This document shows, piece by piece, positions 1 to 11,921 of a stretch of DNA of 64,000 nt (position 1 is the stretch's first letter; each line of letters begins with the position of its first letter). The DNA comes from Ziziphus jujuba (lineage: Eukaryota; Streptophyta; Magnoliopsida; Rosales; Rhamnaceae). Where the stretch lies: NCBI RefSeq assembly GCF_031755915.1, contig NC_083386.1, positions 11,904,001 to 11,968,000 on the forward strand. The letters run 5' to 3'. The notes beneath the pieces are model-generated. The model was not told where the DNA came from, ran no database searches, and saw nothing but the letters and a program-made list of their open reading frames with translations. The position numbers were made by a program, and so were the translations under genes.

Positions 1-774
1 AGTGGGGTCAGATTTGTCCCATTGGTCATTTTATCCCAAACAAAGGGGATAGATCTAACCCATCTAGAGACTGGGTCACTTTTGTTGTCCGAGCGAGCTC
101 TCTTCGAAGCATCACTCGCCATCCCCTTCGAAGCATCTCCGATCTCGAATCTCCAAGCTGATCGAAGCATTTCCAAGCTGACGATCCCCTTCGAAGCATC
201 TCTGGCTGGTGAGTTCTTCTTCTTCTGCTTCGTCGATCTTCCATCATCATCATCATCATCTTCTTCTTCTTTGTTTTTTTACATCATTTTTTTAGCTGAA
301 AAATTATGAAATTTTTTTGGGAAATGTCATTTGTTAATCTGCAAAATAAGCTTCCATCTATTTATGTTAGGGCTTGATTTGATATTCAGGAGGAAGAAAG
401 CTTGATTTTAGAGGCTTAAACTAGATCTAAAGCATCGGGTGTGGAAGGTAAGTGTTCTGTTTTTGCCTATCGTTGATGTGTTGCTTATCATGCGTTGGGT
501 AGATTAATTCTGTTTGTGAAAGAGGGCTGCTATCGTCATGTGTTTGCTAAGATCTGAATCCCATTGATTTGTGAAAGAGGGCTTTGAGTTGGGATGCTGA
601 AGTGGTACAAATAGCAATAAGTAATGTTTTTGGCAAGCCTCAGATCAGAATAACTTAATACATATGTTCTCATTTTCATTTATCGCACATATAAGAACTT
701 AGGTAGCCTAAAAAGTGTATAAAAGCAATGATTTGGCATGGACTTAGTACAATACCCGTCCATATGGTATTTGA
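1..774 (+). other. Leader-like sequence with two splice donors, no open gene
   Basis: No coding region is visible. Positions 90-207 are rich in a repeated motif (CTTCGAAGCATC and variants, four times). A good splice donor (CTG|GTGAGT) follows position 208 and another (GAAG|GTAAGT) follows position 447. The stretch therefore looks like one or two non-coding leader exons with introns, in the same orientation as the TBC-domain exon at 1237-1286. I infer it may be the copied 5' end of that gene, but no coding exon links them. A 28-bp motif at 641-668 recurs at 1106-1133. Confidence 0.35.
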
Positions 775-959
775 CTAAGAATGAAGATTAAAAACCTTCA
801 CTGCCTCGACCATCCTATGCCAAGCATGATGTGTAATTGTATCACCTGCAATATGTAAGCACATCTATTTACTTACAAAGAAAAATATTTTCTGAGGGTC
901 ATAACGGGAAGCGTCTGCATTTATTGAAGAAAAATAAAAACTACTAATATACATAAAAT

Positions 960-1755
960 TATACAATACCATCATTGGTTTGTTGGCCAACAGCTAGCTC
1001 TAGTGAAAGAAAGGGATCTTTAAACTGGGATGATTCTTCAAGAGCTGCAGGCACCATCAGAATGAATTAACCGATTGCTAGAAGAATTCCTTTCCTAGCC
1101 ACTGAGATCAGAATAACTTAATACATATGTTATATTCTTCTCAAATTAGTTTCTTTCTCCCCCATTCTGATTACACTTGCTTTAAGTTGCAGTGTTTGTG
1201 ATACTGGAGATCTTATTCCTTTCTTCCTGGGTGCAGGGTGTTGATCCAAGTATTAGAGCTGAAGTGTGGCCGTTTCTCCTTGGAGTGTAAGCACTTCCAA
1301 CCTTGAGAAGTTAATATATTTTGTTATTGCATATCAGATTTCAATGTATTATTATACAACCAATTTATTTTGTGGAGACTATGTCTCTGTGAAGTTCTTC
1401 TTTTTTACATAATGTAATGAATTCCACAAGTTAGTCAAGTCCCATGGATTGAATTACTTAATCCATGGCATTGTGGAGGTTGAGTTCTATTTTTAATGAA
1501 ATACTCAACCCTCATTTATTTTTTTAAGTTTATGTTTAACTTCTGGTTGACCTCTTTTTCTAATACTTTCTGAATTCTCTAGAGTTCTTGCCTAGACCCA
1601 TCAGTCAAGTTTCCCTTTGCACTCTTTGATAAAAACTACTAATACCATCACTGGTTTGTTGGCCAACGGCTAGCTCTAGTGAAAGAAAAGGATCTTTAAA
1701 CTGGGATGATTCTTCAAGAGCTGCAGGCACCATTAGAATGAATTAACCGAAATCA
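960..1755. repeat. Direct repeat of about 110 bp carrying one exon
   Basis: The segments about 960-1075 and 1636-1750 are nearly identical direct copies about 676 bp apart. Each contains the 75-bp exon of the minus-strand gene fragment with both splice borders intact. Between them sits the TBC exon. The arrangement implies a local duplication or a duplication associated with insertion. Confidence 0.7.
1237..1286 (+). pseudogene. Isolated exon of a TBC/RabGAP domain gene
   Basis: The 50-bp block is preceded by a pyrimidine-rich acceptor (GGGTGCAG) and followed by a donor (GT|GTAAGC). It reads GVDPSIRAEVWPFLLGV, the first conserved helix of TBC domains in plant Rab GTPase-activating proteins. 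No other TBC exon is found on either side, so the catalytic arginine and glutamine motifs are absent. It lies between the two copies of the middle exon of an opposite-strand gene fragment. It is best read as a captured or translocated exon, without function as a GAP. Confidence 0.6.
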
Positions 1756-2069
1756 GTTTAAATCACATCTCCAATGAAAATAACTACCTCCTTTCCAATG
1801 CTTTATTGTAATCAATGATTATTTGGCTACACATAAAGTAAACCATATTGAATCCCCTCATGATAAATGGTAGTGCTCAACTTTTATTGGGCAGATACAA
1901 ACTTTGGTCAGAAATGCCATTCATTTCTGAAATGAGATATAATAAAACTAAACAAAACGTCACCTGTTTTACAACTCGCCCATTCATTTCTGAAAGCCTC
2001 GGGCATGTGATTAAACCAATGTCCATCAAGTTCTTTCCGAACGCATTCACATGACTGCTCTAATGAAGT

Positions 2070-3323
2070 CTGTCAACAGCAACTAGAAAATATAAAAATT
2101 AGAAAGTTTGAATAAAAGTACAGAAAGGTTTCACTGAAGAACAGGTGGAGGTTGCCTCGAGGCTTGTCACCCAAAAGAATAAGCCCCAATTTGTTTCCAA
2201 AAGGGAAAAAAAAAAAAAAAAAAGCTATAAAATTACTATGGAAATCTTAAATTCATGATAACTAAATAAATTAGTTGTTAATTCTAGTCTTTCTTTGCGT
2301 AGTTGAGTTTCTTTTCCCCTCCATTAAGTCTTCCATATTCCTTTCTATCAAACACTCTTTAACACTATCATCACTACACATAAAATAATTAAAAAAAATA
2401 TATAAAAAAAAGGGTTGGATCAGCAAATAAAATAGATAGGTTCAATTTAAGAAACCAAAATACAAATTAATAAGATTAAATACAAGGAAAAAAAAAAAAC
2501 CAAGAATATGGACTGTATAAATATAAGTAGTTAAATTAAAAAAGAAAAAAGAAAAAAAGAGAGAGAAAGAAAGTAGAAGTTTTCTATGAAAGAAAAGAAA
2601 GTTGAATTAAAAAGAAAAAAATAAACCGCTTTTTTCTAAAAGAAAATAAAATGCATTTAAATAATTTTTGTTTGCTTCATATTATATAGAAACTCCATTT
2701 AATGTGTTTTTTATTGGTAATTAATTGTTATTTATGATTTATTATATTATAATTTTATTTTAATTGGTTTTAAAAATAATATATTAACGTAATTTATGGG
2801 TGTAAAAAATATTTACAAATGTCATATAAATATCATTAAATTATTTTTAATTTTAATTAATTGTAATTTATGAAATATTATGTTATCATTTAATTTTAAT
2901 TTATTTCTAAACTTTTATATTAATATAATTTGTGGATGTAAAAACAAAAAATAAATTTTGCATGTAAATATAAATAAGATTTTTTTTTTTTTGTAACATA
3001 ACAATAATTTTTAAAATTTTCATTTAAAATAAAAATAAGAACTTTAATTATAAAATAGTCCAATTCAATCTGATTCTGCATCAAACATTGGACAATTTGT
3101 CCACCATTCAGTCCATAATTATGCCAAATATCCTATCCGATCTGAACCTATTCTGCATACCAAACACCACCCTTAATAAATTCAAGGTGGATGGGAGAAA
3201 TGTGTAGCTTTATCATCATGACAAGATGTAGCCATGTTGCGTGGAAAACTGTATTACCATAAAAAGAAATAGTAGGCAAGGATTGGAGAAGCTAAGGGAT
3301 GGTTTTTCCAGGGCGATGATGTT
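2070..3323. other. AT-rich intergenic sequence
   Basis: Mostly A/T-rich low-complexity DNA with poly-A runs at 2206-2223 and 2490-2500. At 2130-2213 the plus strand reads FTEEQVEVASRLVTQKNKPQ and a little further after an AG, which may be another short captured coding fragment. The block 3061-3180 ends in CAAACACCACCC, the kind of sequence seen at the ends of plant DNA transposons, but no matching left end was found. No gene is supported. Confidence 0.4.
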
Positions 3324-3331
3324 GCCATGGT

Positions 3332-3895
3332 TAGGGATGTCAACTGGGCGGGACGGGGCCGTTTTTAAAATCCCGTCTCCATCCCCGCGGGGAATTTTAC
3401 ATCTCATCCCCGTGATTTTCCCCGTTTCTTTAGGTGCGGGGCGGGATCGGGGATTTTGCGGGGCGGGGACGGGACGGGACGGTTTTTCCTATTTTGTTTT
3501 TTAATTGATATTTTTTTAAAAAAATTTATATAAAAAAATTATTTTATGATTAAAATATAAAGAAAATGACTACAATGCAATAAAAATATAATAAAATACA
3601 TCAAGGAACAAATTTACAATTATAATAAAATACATATTTAGAAAAATAAATAAATAAATAAAAGAAAATAATTTTACATAAATAAACTTTTATAAAAAAA
3701 ATAATAAATAAATATATATATATATATATATATCGGGGCGGGATTATTATTCCTCGTCCCCGGCCCGTCCCCGACTCGGTTTTTAGGCATTTGCCCCGAG
3801 TTCGCCCCGCATCCCCAAATTTTCGGGGAAAAACCGCCCCATTAAGGGCGGTGCACCGCGGTTTCAGGGATGGACGGGACAAATTGACATCCCTA
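3332..3895. mobile_element. hAT-type MITE, 564 bp, with 8-bp target duplication
   Basis: The left end reads TAGGGATGTCAACTGGGCGG. The right end is its imperfect inverse, starting TAGGGATGTCAATTTGTCCC when read on the minus strand. The element is flanked by a perfect 8-bp duplication GCCATGGT at 3324-3331 and 3896-3903, the length typical of hAT transposition. GC-rich terminal regions (CGGGGCGGGA runs) enclose an AT-rich core with no coding capacity, so it is non-autonomous. Long open frames across its arms are by-products of its GC-rich composition. Confidence 0.9.
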
Positions 3896-3903
3896 GCCAT
3901 GGT

Positions 3904-5849
3904 GCAAAAACATATTTCCACGGCATTTTAATGTGCCTTTTTGTTTTCTATTTCAATTTTATCCTTATTCATTCACGGTTCTCAAGTAAGTATATATTAA
4001 ACATTTTTGTATATATATTTTTTATAATGAATTCAATATAATTATTGATCATTTATTATATATTATTTTATTTTTAATATAAAAAATGTTATAACATAAT
4101 TACATATAAATTATTATATTTTTGAAAAAAAAATTTATGTACACCATGTCTATTTTACTAATTGTAAAATTTTAACAATTTAATTTAATAAGTTATCAAA
4201 TATTTATTTATAATTTTTACACTCTATAGTATTTTTATTAATATAAATTACCAAATACTTTACTGGTTTTTTTCTTCAACATAGTAAAAGCTGATTATTT
4301 TATTCCGCACAACTGCAGCAATGAGACTAAACCAGGCCTAAAAAGGCATGGAATTACCAAAACTTTTCTATTGAAAATGGTCACTAAATGAGGAAAAAAA
4401 ATATTATGACCATTTTGGAATGTTAAAAATAGAAAAATTAAATATTCTATCAGTCAAAAATGATGTTTGACTAATTAAGGTGATGAAATTAGGAAAATGC
4501 ATATTGTTTTACATGTGTAAGGGAGTTTGTGTGTAAATATTTCGGCTGAGGATAGATTCCCATAATATTCGCAAAAGATATTCTTTTATTGTTTGGTTTT
4601 GCTATGAGTTTATTTGGCCATTACTCGGTACTTAATACTGTTATTATTTTTTTTTTTCTCTGGTAATATACTTAATACTGTTATTGCTAGTTCTTTCTAA
4701 ATGATAAGTTAAATTTCTTACCTCGTTACAAGCTTAAAAAAATAATAAAATAGAAACGTTACACGCCTAAAAAATAAAATAATAAAATAGAAACATTAAA
4801 CATTCTTATTTTGTTGGGAAAGACAAACAAAGACTTATATATGTAGAAAATTTAATGAAAATCCACCATTACTGTTCATTGTCAATTGATTTTGGATTGG
4901 AATCCTGCTCTGCTTTTGAGCAAAGATAATCATTATAGAAGGAAGAAAACATGTTGGTTAAAAACGGAGTCCTAAACCATTATAAGGACTTTCCAAATAT
5001 AATTATTTGTTTAATAATTCTGTTGCCATTGTTTAATATTATTAATATAAAAATATTTTTAATTTCTTAAAATAAAAGAAGAAAACCAAAAACATAATCA
5101 TTAACAAACGAGTCCTAAGTAATCATAAAGACTTTCCAAATATAACAAAATATTGTTTAATACTATTAATATAAATTCTATTTCTCCTACAAAAATGTCC
5201 ATCCAAATACGAGGGCAATTTGGATTATATGTAGAGTTTGGTTACAAATTCTCTAGTTTGACCATAATTAAGTGGCTAGCAGGAAATATCGAGTTACACT
5301 CGATTTTAAAGTGACCTTTAAGTACTTCATTGCACAGCTAAAGATGAATGGGCAGTTATCTTCAAAAATGGTGTGTAGCCAACAAAAAAAAGAAAAAAAA
5401 AGAAAAAAAAATTAATTTAATGTCTGAAATTTTAAGCAAATAATTAAATTCTTCAAATTTAGGACAGAAGGGTAGCATTCTATGTCTGTGATTTTTTGGT
5501 TGTTTCACAATGGAATTTAGAAGCAGAGTAAATGAATTTATTCATCAAGAAAAGAAGCTTGCAAAGGCAGCTATGCAAAGCTATACGTATATTAAAGTTT
5601 GAGTTATTATTAACTATCATCAAGCCATAATTCGATAGCTGAACCGGAAAACCTGGAAAAACCATAAACAAGACCCAACACGGACATAATTATCGAAAAC
5701 CTTACAGTCCTACTTACTCTGATACCATATTAAACCACAATCGCACACCACTGTTTTAAAAATCTGATATCATATTATATCACAATCTAATACTACTGTT
5801 CTAAAAAGCTTGTACTTGCACTTTAACTATATATATATATGTATATAAT
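3904..5849. other. 3' flank of the first UGT unit
   Basis: AT-rich DNA without genes. From about 4340 onward it is homologous to 15860-17400 (shared blocks AAAATGGTCA and TTTGGTTTTGCTATGA). Positions 4840-5070 match 8990-9245 and 10920-11165. Positions 5340-5600 carry a block found downstream of every UGT copy in the array (TTATCTTCAA, then a CATCAAGAAAAGAAGC motif). These blocks show that the unit of duplication includes at least 1.5 kb beyond the stop codon. Confidence 0.6.
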
Positions 5850-7265
5850 TCAAGTTTGCCTGGTGATATGAGCAATGAAAGAATTGCATTCCAAGCGAGA
5901 AACTCCTTCCTGAGCAGTAGCACTTTGAACTTTGGCAGCCAAATCTTTAGCCCTTGTCCTAATCTCATGTCCTTCATCCATTAATGTCTTCACAGCAGCG
6001 CTAATCTTCTCAGCGCTCACGACTTCGTCCCTGCGTGCCCATTCCTTCACTGTCACACCGATTTTAAGCACGTCTGTTATGAGCAGAGCATTCATGGGTT
6101 GGTCTGAATGCATTGGCCATGTTGCTATAGGAACTCCACAGCTAATGCTCTCCACGCAAGAGTTCCATCCGCAGTGACTCAAAAACCCGCCTGTTGATTG
6201 GTGCCGCAGAATTTCGAGCTGTGGAGCCCAATCTCTCACCATCATTCCTTTTCCTTTCGTTCTCTCCTCGAACCCTTGAAGAAGTTCATGACCTTTTTTG
6301 CCTTCATCAACACCTTCTTTTTTGTTATGTGGCTCTGTGAATACCCAGATGAACTTCGCCTCACTTTTCTCCAATCCGTCAGCAAGTTTTTCAAGCTGTT
6401 GATCAAGATCCGCCATTGAAATCATGGATCCGAAACAGATATACAAGACAGAGTTTCGTTCCTGTTTGTCAAGCCACTCCAAGCATTCGTATCTGCTTTT
6501 AATGGAATTTCTTCCATTCGTTGGATATGTAAACTGGTGCAAAGGCCCAACCGCCCAAACCTTTTTATAGTTCTCTTTCTTGGCCACAAGGTCGAGAAAA
6601 CCACCATCAATCACTTTGCATGCGCTGTACAAATATCCCGAAGGAGATGAACTTCTCATAAACTTGCCTTGGCGAGTTATGAATTTTGAAGTCTCATCAC
6701 CAAAAGCTCCTTCAACAGATGGAATCTCAATTTTGTCTTTAAATTCGAGTTCTAGTTGACTAGGAACTGGAAGGGTTTTCTCCTTCTCAGCGCATAAAAA
6801 GCAAAGAACAGCAAAAGCGGTGGCGGGTTCGAAAACGTAGGTTTCAGCTTTAGCGGTTATAGAAGTGGCATGTTGTACTGCAGAGGAAGTTAAAGCGTCA
6901 TGGATAATGATAATTCTTTTGGCTTTGGAAGCGAGCTCGACGATAAGCTTACCAACGGGTAGAAGAAGGTGCCAAGTGACATGAAAATATGGAAGAAGAT
7001 ATTCTTTGGAGTTTGAAGCTGGATCAGGGACGAAAGGAGGAATTTCGAAGTCATGGAATTGGATTTGTGAATAATCTAAATCATAAGCTCTATTTTTTAC
7101 AAGAGAATTGTGAATGGAAGAACCGGCATAGTGAACTGGTATGTTATAGGAAGAAATGAGACAGGAGAGTTGCAAGAGCTGGTTCATATGGCTATAAGCT
7201 GGGAAAGGAACCATTAACACAATAACTGGTGCCTCTTCGACGCTAGGACGGGTTTCAGTATCCAT
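5850..7265 (-). CDS. UDP-glycosyltransferase, UGT93 / zeatin O-glucosyltransferase-like (copy 1)
   Basis: Intronless family-1 glycosyltransferase expected to move a sugar from a UDP-sugar to a hydroxyl of a small molecule in the cytosol. From the start used here (MDTETRPS) the protein is 471 residues. An in-frame upstream ATG at 7304 would add 13 residues, but a TATA-like run at 7323-7333 places transcription start near 7295, so the inner ATG is preferred. Numbered from the outer ATG, the acceptor-side catalytic His is H39 (FPAYSHMNQ) and its partner Asp is D136 (IIIIHD). The 44-residue PSPG box runs from W359 to Q402 with the usual HCGWNS core. The C-terminus SFIAHITRQT matches the group O style (zeatin O-glucosyltransferases end similarly). 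Length and motifs are complete, so activity is plausible. The acceptor is unknown. Confidence 0.9.
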   Translation of the reverse strand: MDTETRPSVEEAPVIVLMVPFPAYSHMNQLLQLSCLISSYNIPVHYAGSSIHNSLVKNRAYDLDYSQIQFHDFEIPPFVPDPASNSKEYLLPYFHVTWHLLLPVGKLIVELASKAKRIIIIHDALTSSAVQHATSITAKAETYVFEPATAFAVLCFLCAEKEKTLPVPSQLELEFKDKIEIPSVEGAFGDETSKFITRQGKFMRSSSPSGYLYSACKVIDGGFLDLVAKKENYKKVWAVGPLHQFTYPTNGRNSIKSRYECLEWLDKQERNSVLYICFGSMISMADLDQQLEKLADGLEKSEAKFIWVFTEPHNKKEGVDEGKKGHELLQGFEERTKGKGMMVRDWAPQLEILRHQSTGGFLSHCGWNSCVESISCGVPIATWPMHSDQPMNALLITDVLKIGVTVKEWARRDEVVSAEKISAAVKTLMDEGHEIRTRAKDLAAKVQSATAQEGVSRLECNSFIAHITRQT

Positions 7266-7322
7266 TTGTGTCTTGGAATGCCTTGTTGCATATATGAAGG
7301 CCATCTAGGATAGGAGAAGGCC

Positions 7323-7333
7323 ATATATATACA
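7323..7333 (-). promoter_or_regulatory. TATA box of UGT copy 1
   Basis: TATATATA on the minus strand about 60 bp before the inner ATG (7265) and only 20 bp before the outer ATG (7304). The spacing favours the inner start. The same element recurs in the gene-less unit near 9310-9317. Confidence 0.5.
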
Positions 7334-8749
7334 TGTAGTTCAGCTTTTGTCTTTCTTTAATTTTTATTTTTGGTGAAAATCTTAGATATTAATTTATGTG
7401 GTGCTACGCCTGTATCTTGGATGAGCAAAGAGAGAAGTGGATAAATTTATGTTGGACATCGACAAGCTCGCAGAGCATAACAAGGAAGATATTATAATTT
7501 TTTTGTCCTTTTTAATTGAATCATTTTGTCTCTTGTTAGATTTTTTTTGTGAACAATTGTTTTAAAATTTGAAAACATGTATATTTTCACGTTTTATATT
7601 TATACTGTTAGTTCCGACTCCTGTTGATATTTTTGCATTTTTCTCTACAGCTAATTTACATTTCTTTTTCCAAGTCAAAAATTATCATCAAGGATAACAA
7701 GGAAGATATATAATTTTCTTTTGTCGTTTTTAATTGATTAATTTTGTCTTTTGTTAGATTTTTTAAAAAAAATTTGTAGACAATTATTTTTTTCTAATAA
7801 TTTGAAAACATGTGAATTTTTAGTTTTATATTTATATAGTTATTCCAACTCCAGTTGATATTTTTGCATTTTTCAGTATAAGTTATTTACATTTCTTTTT
7901 CCATGTCCAAAAATATCATCAGAGATAACATGGAAAATATTATAATTTTCTTTTGCCCTTTTTAGTTAAATAATTTTGTCTTTCGTCAGATTTTTTTTTT
8001 ATTATTATTTATTTTTGCATATTTCTATTAGATATTTTATATAGATTAGCCATAATCATTTAATTCATTTATATGATTTATTTATTTTAATAATGAAATT
8101 GACTTATTTACTAGCTTTTACAAGAGGGTTCTTAGGTACACATTTTTTAGAATAAATCAATTGGATTAAAGGATTTGTGTTTTTTAAAAACTCAATTACC
8201 TATTATTATTATTATTATATTATTATTATTATTTATTTAATTATTTTTATATTTAAATAAATTGGGTAATAAGTTATCTAAAAAATTTAGTACAATACAT
8301 ATAATAGAAAAATTAAGATTTAAGTATCTATAAATGCATATTTAGTGTAAACATGAAAAAGAAATATTAGAGAATAGTGTGTTCATTAAGCACTGTTTTT
8401 TTTTTTTTGTAATTTGTTTTACAATTATATATGATCTTAAAAATATAAGTTCTGATTAATACATATTTAATTTGTTTATTTTATAATACTACTATCTGAT
8501 TAATACATATTTAATTTGTTTATTTTATAATAGTACTATCAATACTAAAAGGTGTTTGCCAAAAAAGGGTTAATTTTTTTTGTGCATATATCAAACGTTT
8601 TTATATATTAAAAGGCGTTTGCAAAAAGATATAATTTATCTGTAGCCAAAATGAAAACTCACAAAGCATTTGCACGAAATATATTTAGCAATTTTCCATT
8701 GAAATTCAAACAGAAGGAGCGGCAAAAAAGCAGCTAGATCAACACAAAC

Positions 8750-8905
8750 AAAAGTTACCCATGTGCCAAAAGATGAATTGGTGAAGCACGTAAGGCTTTC
8801 TCATCAAGAAAACAGAGGTTCGAACACCACTAAGTCTGGCTTGGAGACTCGGTCTCGGTTATACTTGTATTCAACATCGATCAAACGATTACAGGTTTGA
8901 ATTTA
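8750..8905 (+). mobile_element. tRNA-related SINE-like sequence, copy a
   Basis: The stretch GATGAATTGGTGAAGCAC followed about 40 bases later by AGGTTCGAACACC resembles degenerate A and B boxes of a tRNA-derived SINE head. The tail then runs into AT-rich DNA. Related copies lie at about 10690-10850 and 13475-13600. All three occupy the same place in the UGT 5' flank, so the insertion predates the array duplications. The family assignment is tentative. Confidence 0.4.
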
Positions 8906-9254
8906 TTTCATATATATATGTAGAAAACACAAACAAAGACTTTTTTTTTAGCTAACGCACAAACAAACAAAGACTCTTATTTATATATATATATATATGT
9001 AGAAAATTAATGAAAATTTACTATATAAATCAAATGGACTACTTCATTCACCATTATTTCGGTTTGAATTGGAACTTTTACTTGGGCCGGATCTGCTTTT
9101 GAGCAGAGAGTAATCATTATAAAAAGAAGAAGACAAGTTGACTAACAAACGGAGCCTTAAGTCATTATAAGGACTTATAACTATTTGTTTAATAATTCTG
9201 TTGCCATTGTTTAATATTATTAATATAAAAATATTATTAATTTCTAAACTCTGC

Positions 9255-9292
9255 TGTGTCTTGGAATGCCTTGTTGCATATATGAAGGCCAT
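9255..9292 (-). pseudogene. Remnant 5' end of a deleted UGT copy
   Basis: These 38 bp match the upstream leader of UGT copy 1 (7267-7304), including the outer ATG. They are joined at about 9250 directly to sequence that lies beyond the stop codon in other units (the counterpart of about 5075). The whole coding body is missing, while both flanks remain. An open frame running across the junction (9044-9292) is a by-product of this fusion and has no UGT motif. Confidence 0.65.
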
Positions 9293-11921
9293 CTAGGAAA
9301 GGAGAAAGCCATATATATGTAGTTCAGCTTTTGTCTTTCTTTAATTTTAATTTTTAATTTTATTGTTATTTTTGGTGAAAATCTTAGATTTTAATTTATG
9401 TGGTGCTGCGCCTGTATCTTGGATGAGCAAAGAGAGAAGTGACTAAATTTATATTGGATATTGACAAGCTCGTAGAGGATAACAAGGAAGTTATTATAAT
9501 TTTTTTGTCCTTTTTAATTGAATCATTTTGTCCCTTGTTAGATTTTTTTTTTATTTTTATTTTTTTGTGAACAATTGTTTTAAAATTTGAAAACATGTAT
9601 ATTTTCACGTTTTATATTTTTACTGTTAGTTCCAACTCCAGTTGATATTTTTGCATTTTTCTCTACAGCTAATTTACATTTCTTTTTCCAAGTCAAAAAT
9701 TATCATCAAGGATAACAAGGAAGATATATAATTTTCTTTTGTCGTTTTTAATTGATTAATTTTGTCTTTTGTTAGATTTTTTAAAAAAATTTTGTGGACA
9801 ATTTTTTTTAATAATTTGAAAGTGTGTAAATTTTTTTTTTGTATTTATACAGTTATTCCAACTCCAGTTGATATTTTGCATTTTTCAGTACAAGTAATTC
9901 ACATTTCTTTTTCCAAGTCAAAAAATATCATCAGGGATAACATGGAAAATATTATAATTTTCTTTTGCCCTTCTTAGTTAAATAATTTTGTCTTTCGTTA
10001 GATTTTTATTTTTTTATTATTATTTTTTCATATTTTTGTTAGATATTTTATATAGATTAGCTAAAATCACATAATTTACTTACATCATTTATTTGTATTA
10101 ATAATGAAACTGACTTATTTATTAATTTTTATAATAGAATTTTTTAGATACACATTTTTTAGAATACGTCAGTTAATCGAAAAAATCCGTTCTTTTTAAA
10201 AACTCAATTGGGCTATTCCTTATTATTATTATTATTATATATAAATAAATTGGATAATAAGTTATCTATCAATTTTAGCACAATACATACAATAGAAAAA
10301 TTAAAGCTTAAATATCTATAAATATCTGTATAGGGTAAACTTGATGAAAAAATATTAGAAAATAGTGTGTCCATTAAGTATTGTTTTTTTTTTTTATGTA
10401 ATCTATTTTGCAATTATGTATGATCTTAAAAATACAATATTCTGATTAATACATATTTAATTTGTTTATTTTATAATAGCACTATCAATATCAAAAGATG
10501 TTTCCGAAAGAAGGTTAATTTTTTTGTGCATGTATCAAACGTTTTTATATATCAAAAGGTGTTTGTAAAAAGCTATAATTTCTCTAGCCAAAATAAAAAC
10601 TCACAAAGCATTTGCACGAAACATATTTAGCAATTTTCCATTGAAATTCAAACAGAAGAAGCTGCAAAAAAGCAGCTAGATCAACACAAACCAAAGTTAC
10701 CCATATGCCAACAGATGAATTGGTGTAGCACGTAAGGCTTTCTCATCAAGAACACAGAGGTTCGAATACCACTAGGTCTGGCTTGGAGACTCGGTCTCGG
10801 TCATACTTGCATTCAACATCGATCAAACGATTACAGGTTTGAATTTATTTCATATATATATATATATATATATATGTAGAAAACATAAACAAAGACTCAT
10901 ATATATATATATATATATAGAAAATTAATGAAAATTTACTATATAATTCAAATGGATTACTTCATTCACCATTAATTCGATTTGCATTGGAACTTTTACT
11001 TGGGCCTGATCTGCTCTTGAGCAGAGAGTAATCATTATAAAAAGAAGAAAACAGTTTTGACTAAAAAACGGGGTCCTAAACCATTATAAGGACTTTCCAT
11101 ATACAATTATTTGTTTAATAATTCTGTTGCCATTGTTTAATGTTATTAATATAAAATTATTTTTAATTTCTTAAAAAACAAAGAAATAAAAGAAGAAAAC
11201 TAAAAACGTAATCATTAACAAACGAGTCCTAAACCATTATAAAGACTTTCCAAATTAATTATTTATTTTATAAATCTGTTGCCAATTGTTTAATATTATT
11301 AATATAAATTCTATTTCATCAACAAAAATCTCCATCCAAATACACGGGCGATTTGGATTATATATACATATATATATATATATATATAGACTTTGGTTGT
11401 AAATTTTCTAGTTTGACCATAATTAACTAGCTAGCAGGAAATATCGAGTTACACTCGATTTTAAACTGACCTTCAAGTACTTCTATGCATAGCTAAAGAT
11501 AAATGGGCAGTTATCTTCAAGAATGGTACCTAGCCGAAAAAAAACAAAAATGGCTAAATTTTATGTCTGAAATTTTAAGCAAATAATTAAATTCTTCAAA
11601 TACAGGTCAGAAGGGTGGCTTTCTATGTCCGTGATTTTTTGGTTTTTCCACAATGGAATTTAGAAGCAGAGCAAATGAATTTATTCATCAAGAAAAGAAG
11701 CTTGCAAAAGCAACTATCCAAAGCGATGCGTATATTAAAGTTTGAATTATTATTAACTATTATCAAACCATAATCTGATACCTGAACCGAAAAACCTGGA
11801 AAAACCTGGAAGGCCAACACGGACATAATTATTCAAAACTTTACGGTCCTACTACTATGATTGTCCCATATTAAATCACAATCTAATACTACTGTTCCAA
11901 AAAGCTTGTACTTGCGCTTTA

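Larger units (their letters stand above)
775..2069 (-). pseudogene. Three-exon 3' fragment of an unrecognised gene
   Basis: Three minus-strand blocks join with GT/AG borders and matching phase: 1964-2069, then 1646-1720 or its near-identical duplicate 970-1044, then 775-845 ending in a TAG at 775-777. The joined reading gives about 83 residues ending in VEAVKVFNLHS. The first exon reads through CECVRKELDGHWF, the second through FKDPFLSLELAVGQ, and the last through ITHHAWHRMVEA. Phase agreement across three exons makes chance unlikely. I do not recognise the protein. No upstream exons are seen before AT-rich sequence begins, and the middle exon is doubled, so this is most likely a truncated gene copy rather than an active gene. 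Whether it is transcribed is unknown. Confidence 0.5.
7267..11170. repeat. Tandem duplication of the UGT 5' flank (offset about 1988 bp)
   Basis: Sequence 7267 to about 9250 is repeated from 9255 to about 11165 with small indels. Landmarks are TGTGTCTTGGAATGCC (7267, 9255), GGATGAGCAAAGAGAGAAGT, and three AT-rich sub-blocks. Each copy ends in a SINE-like segment followed by UGT 3' flank. Within the first copy, 7460-7660, 7680-7860 and 7910-7990 are themselves related (AACAAGGAAGATAT... TTTTGTC), so there is older internal repetition. Confidence 0.8.

Noticed and set aside
3601..3921. 106-codon frame across the right arm of the MITE
   Set aside because: Explained by the GC-rich MITE arm and a TATA microsatellite; no motif.
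9044..9292. 82-codon frame starting with the same 12 residues as UGT copy 1
   Set aside because: Reads across a deletion junction into 3' flank; contains no UGT domain.
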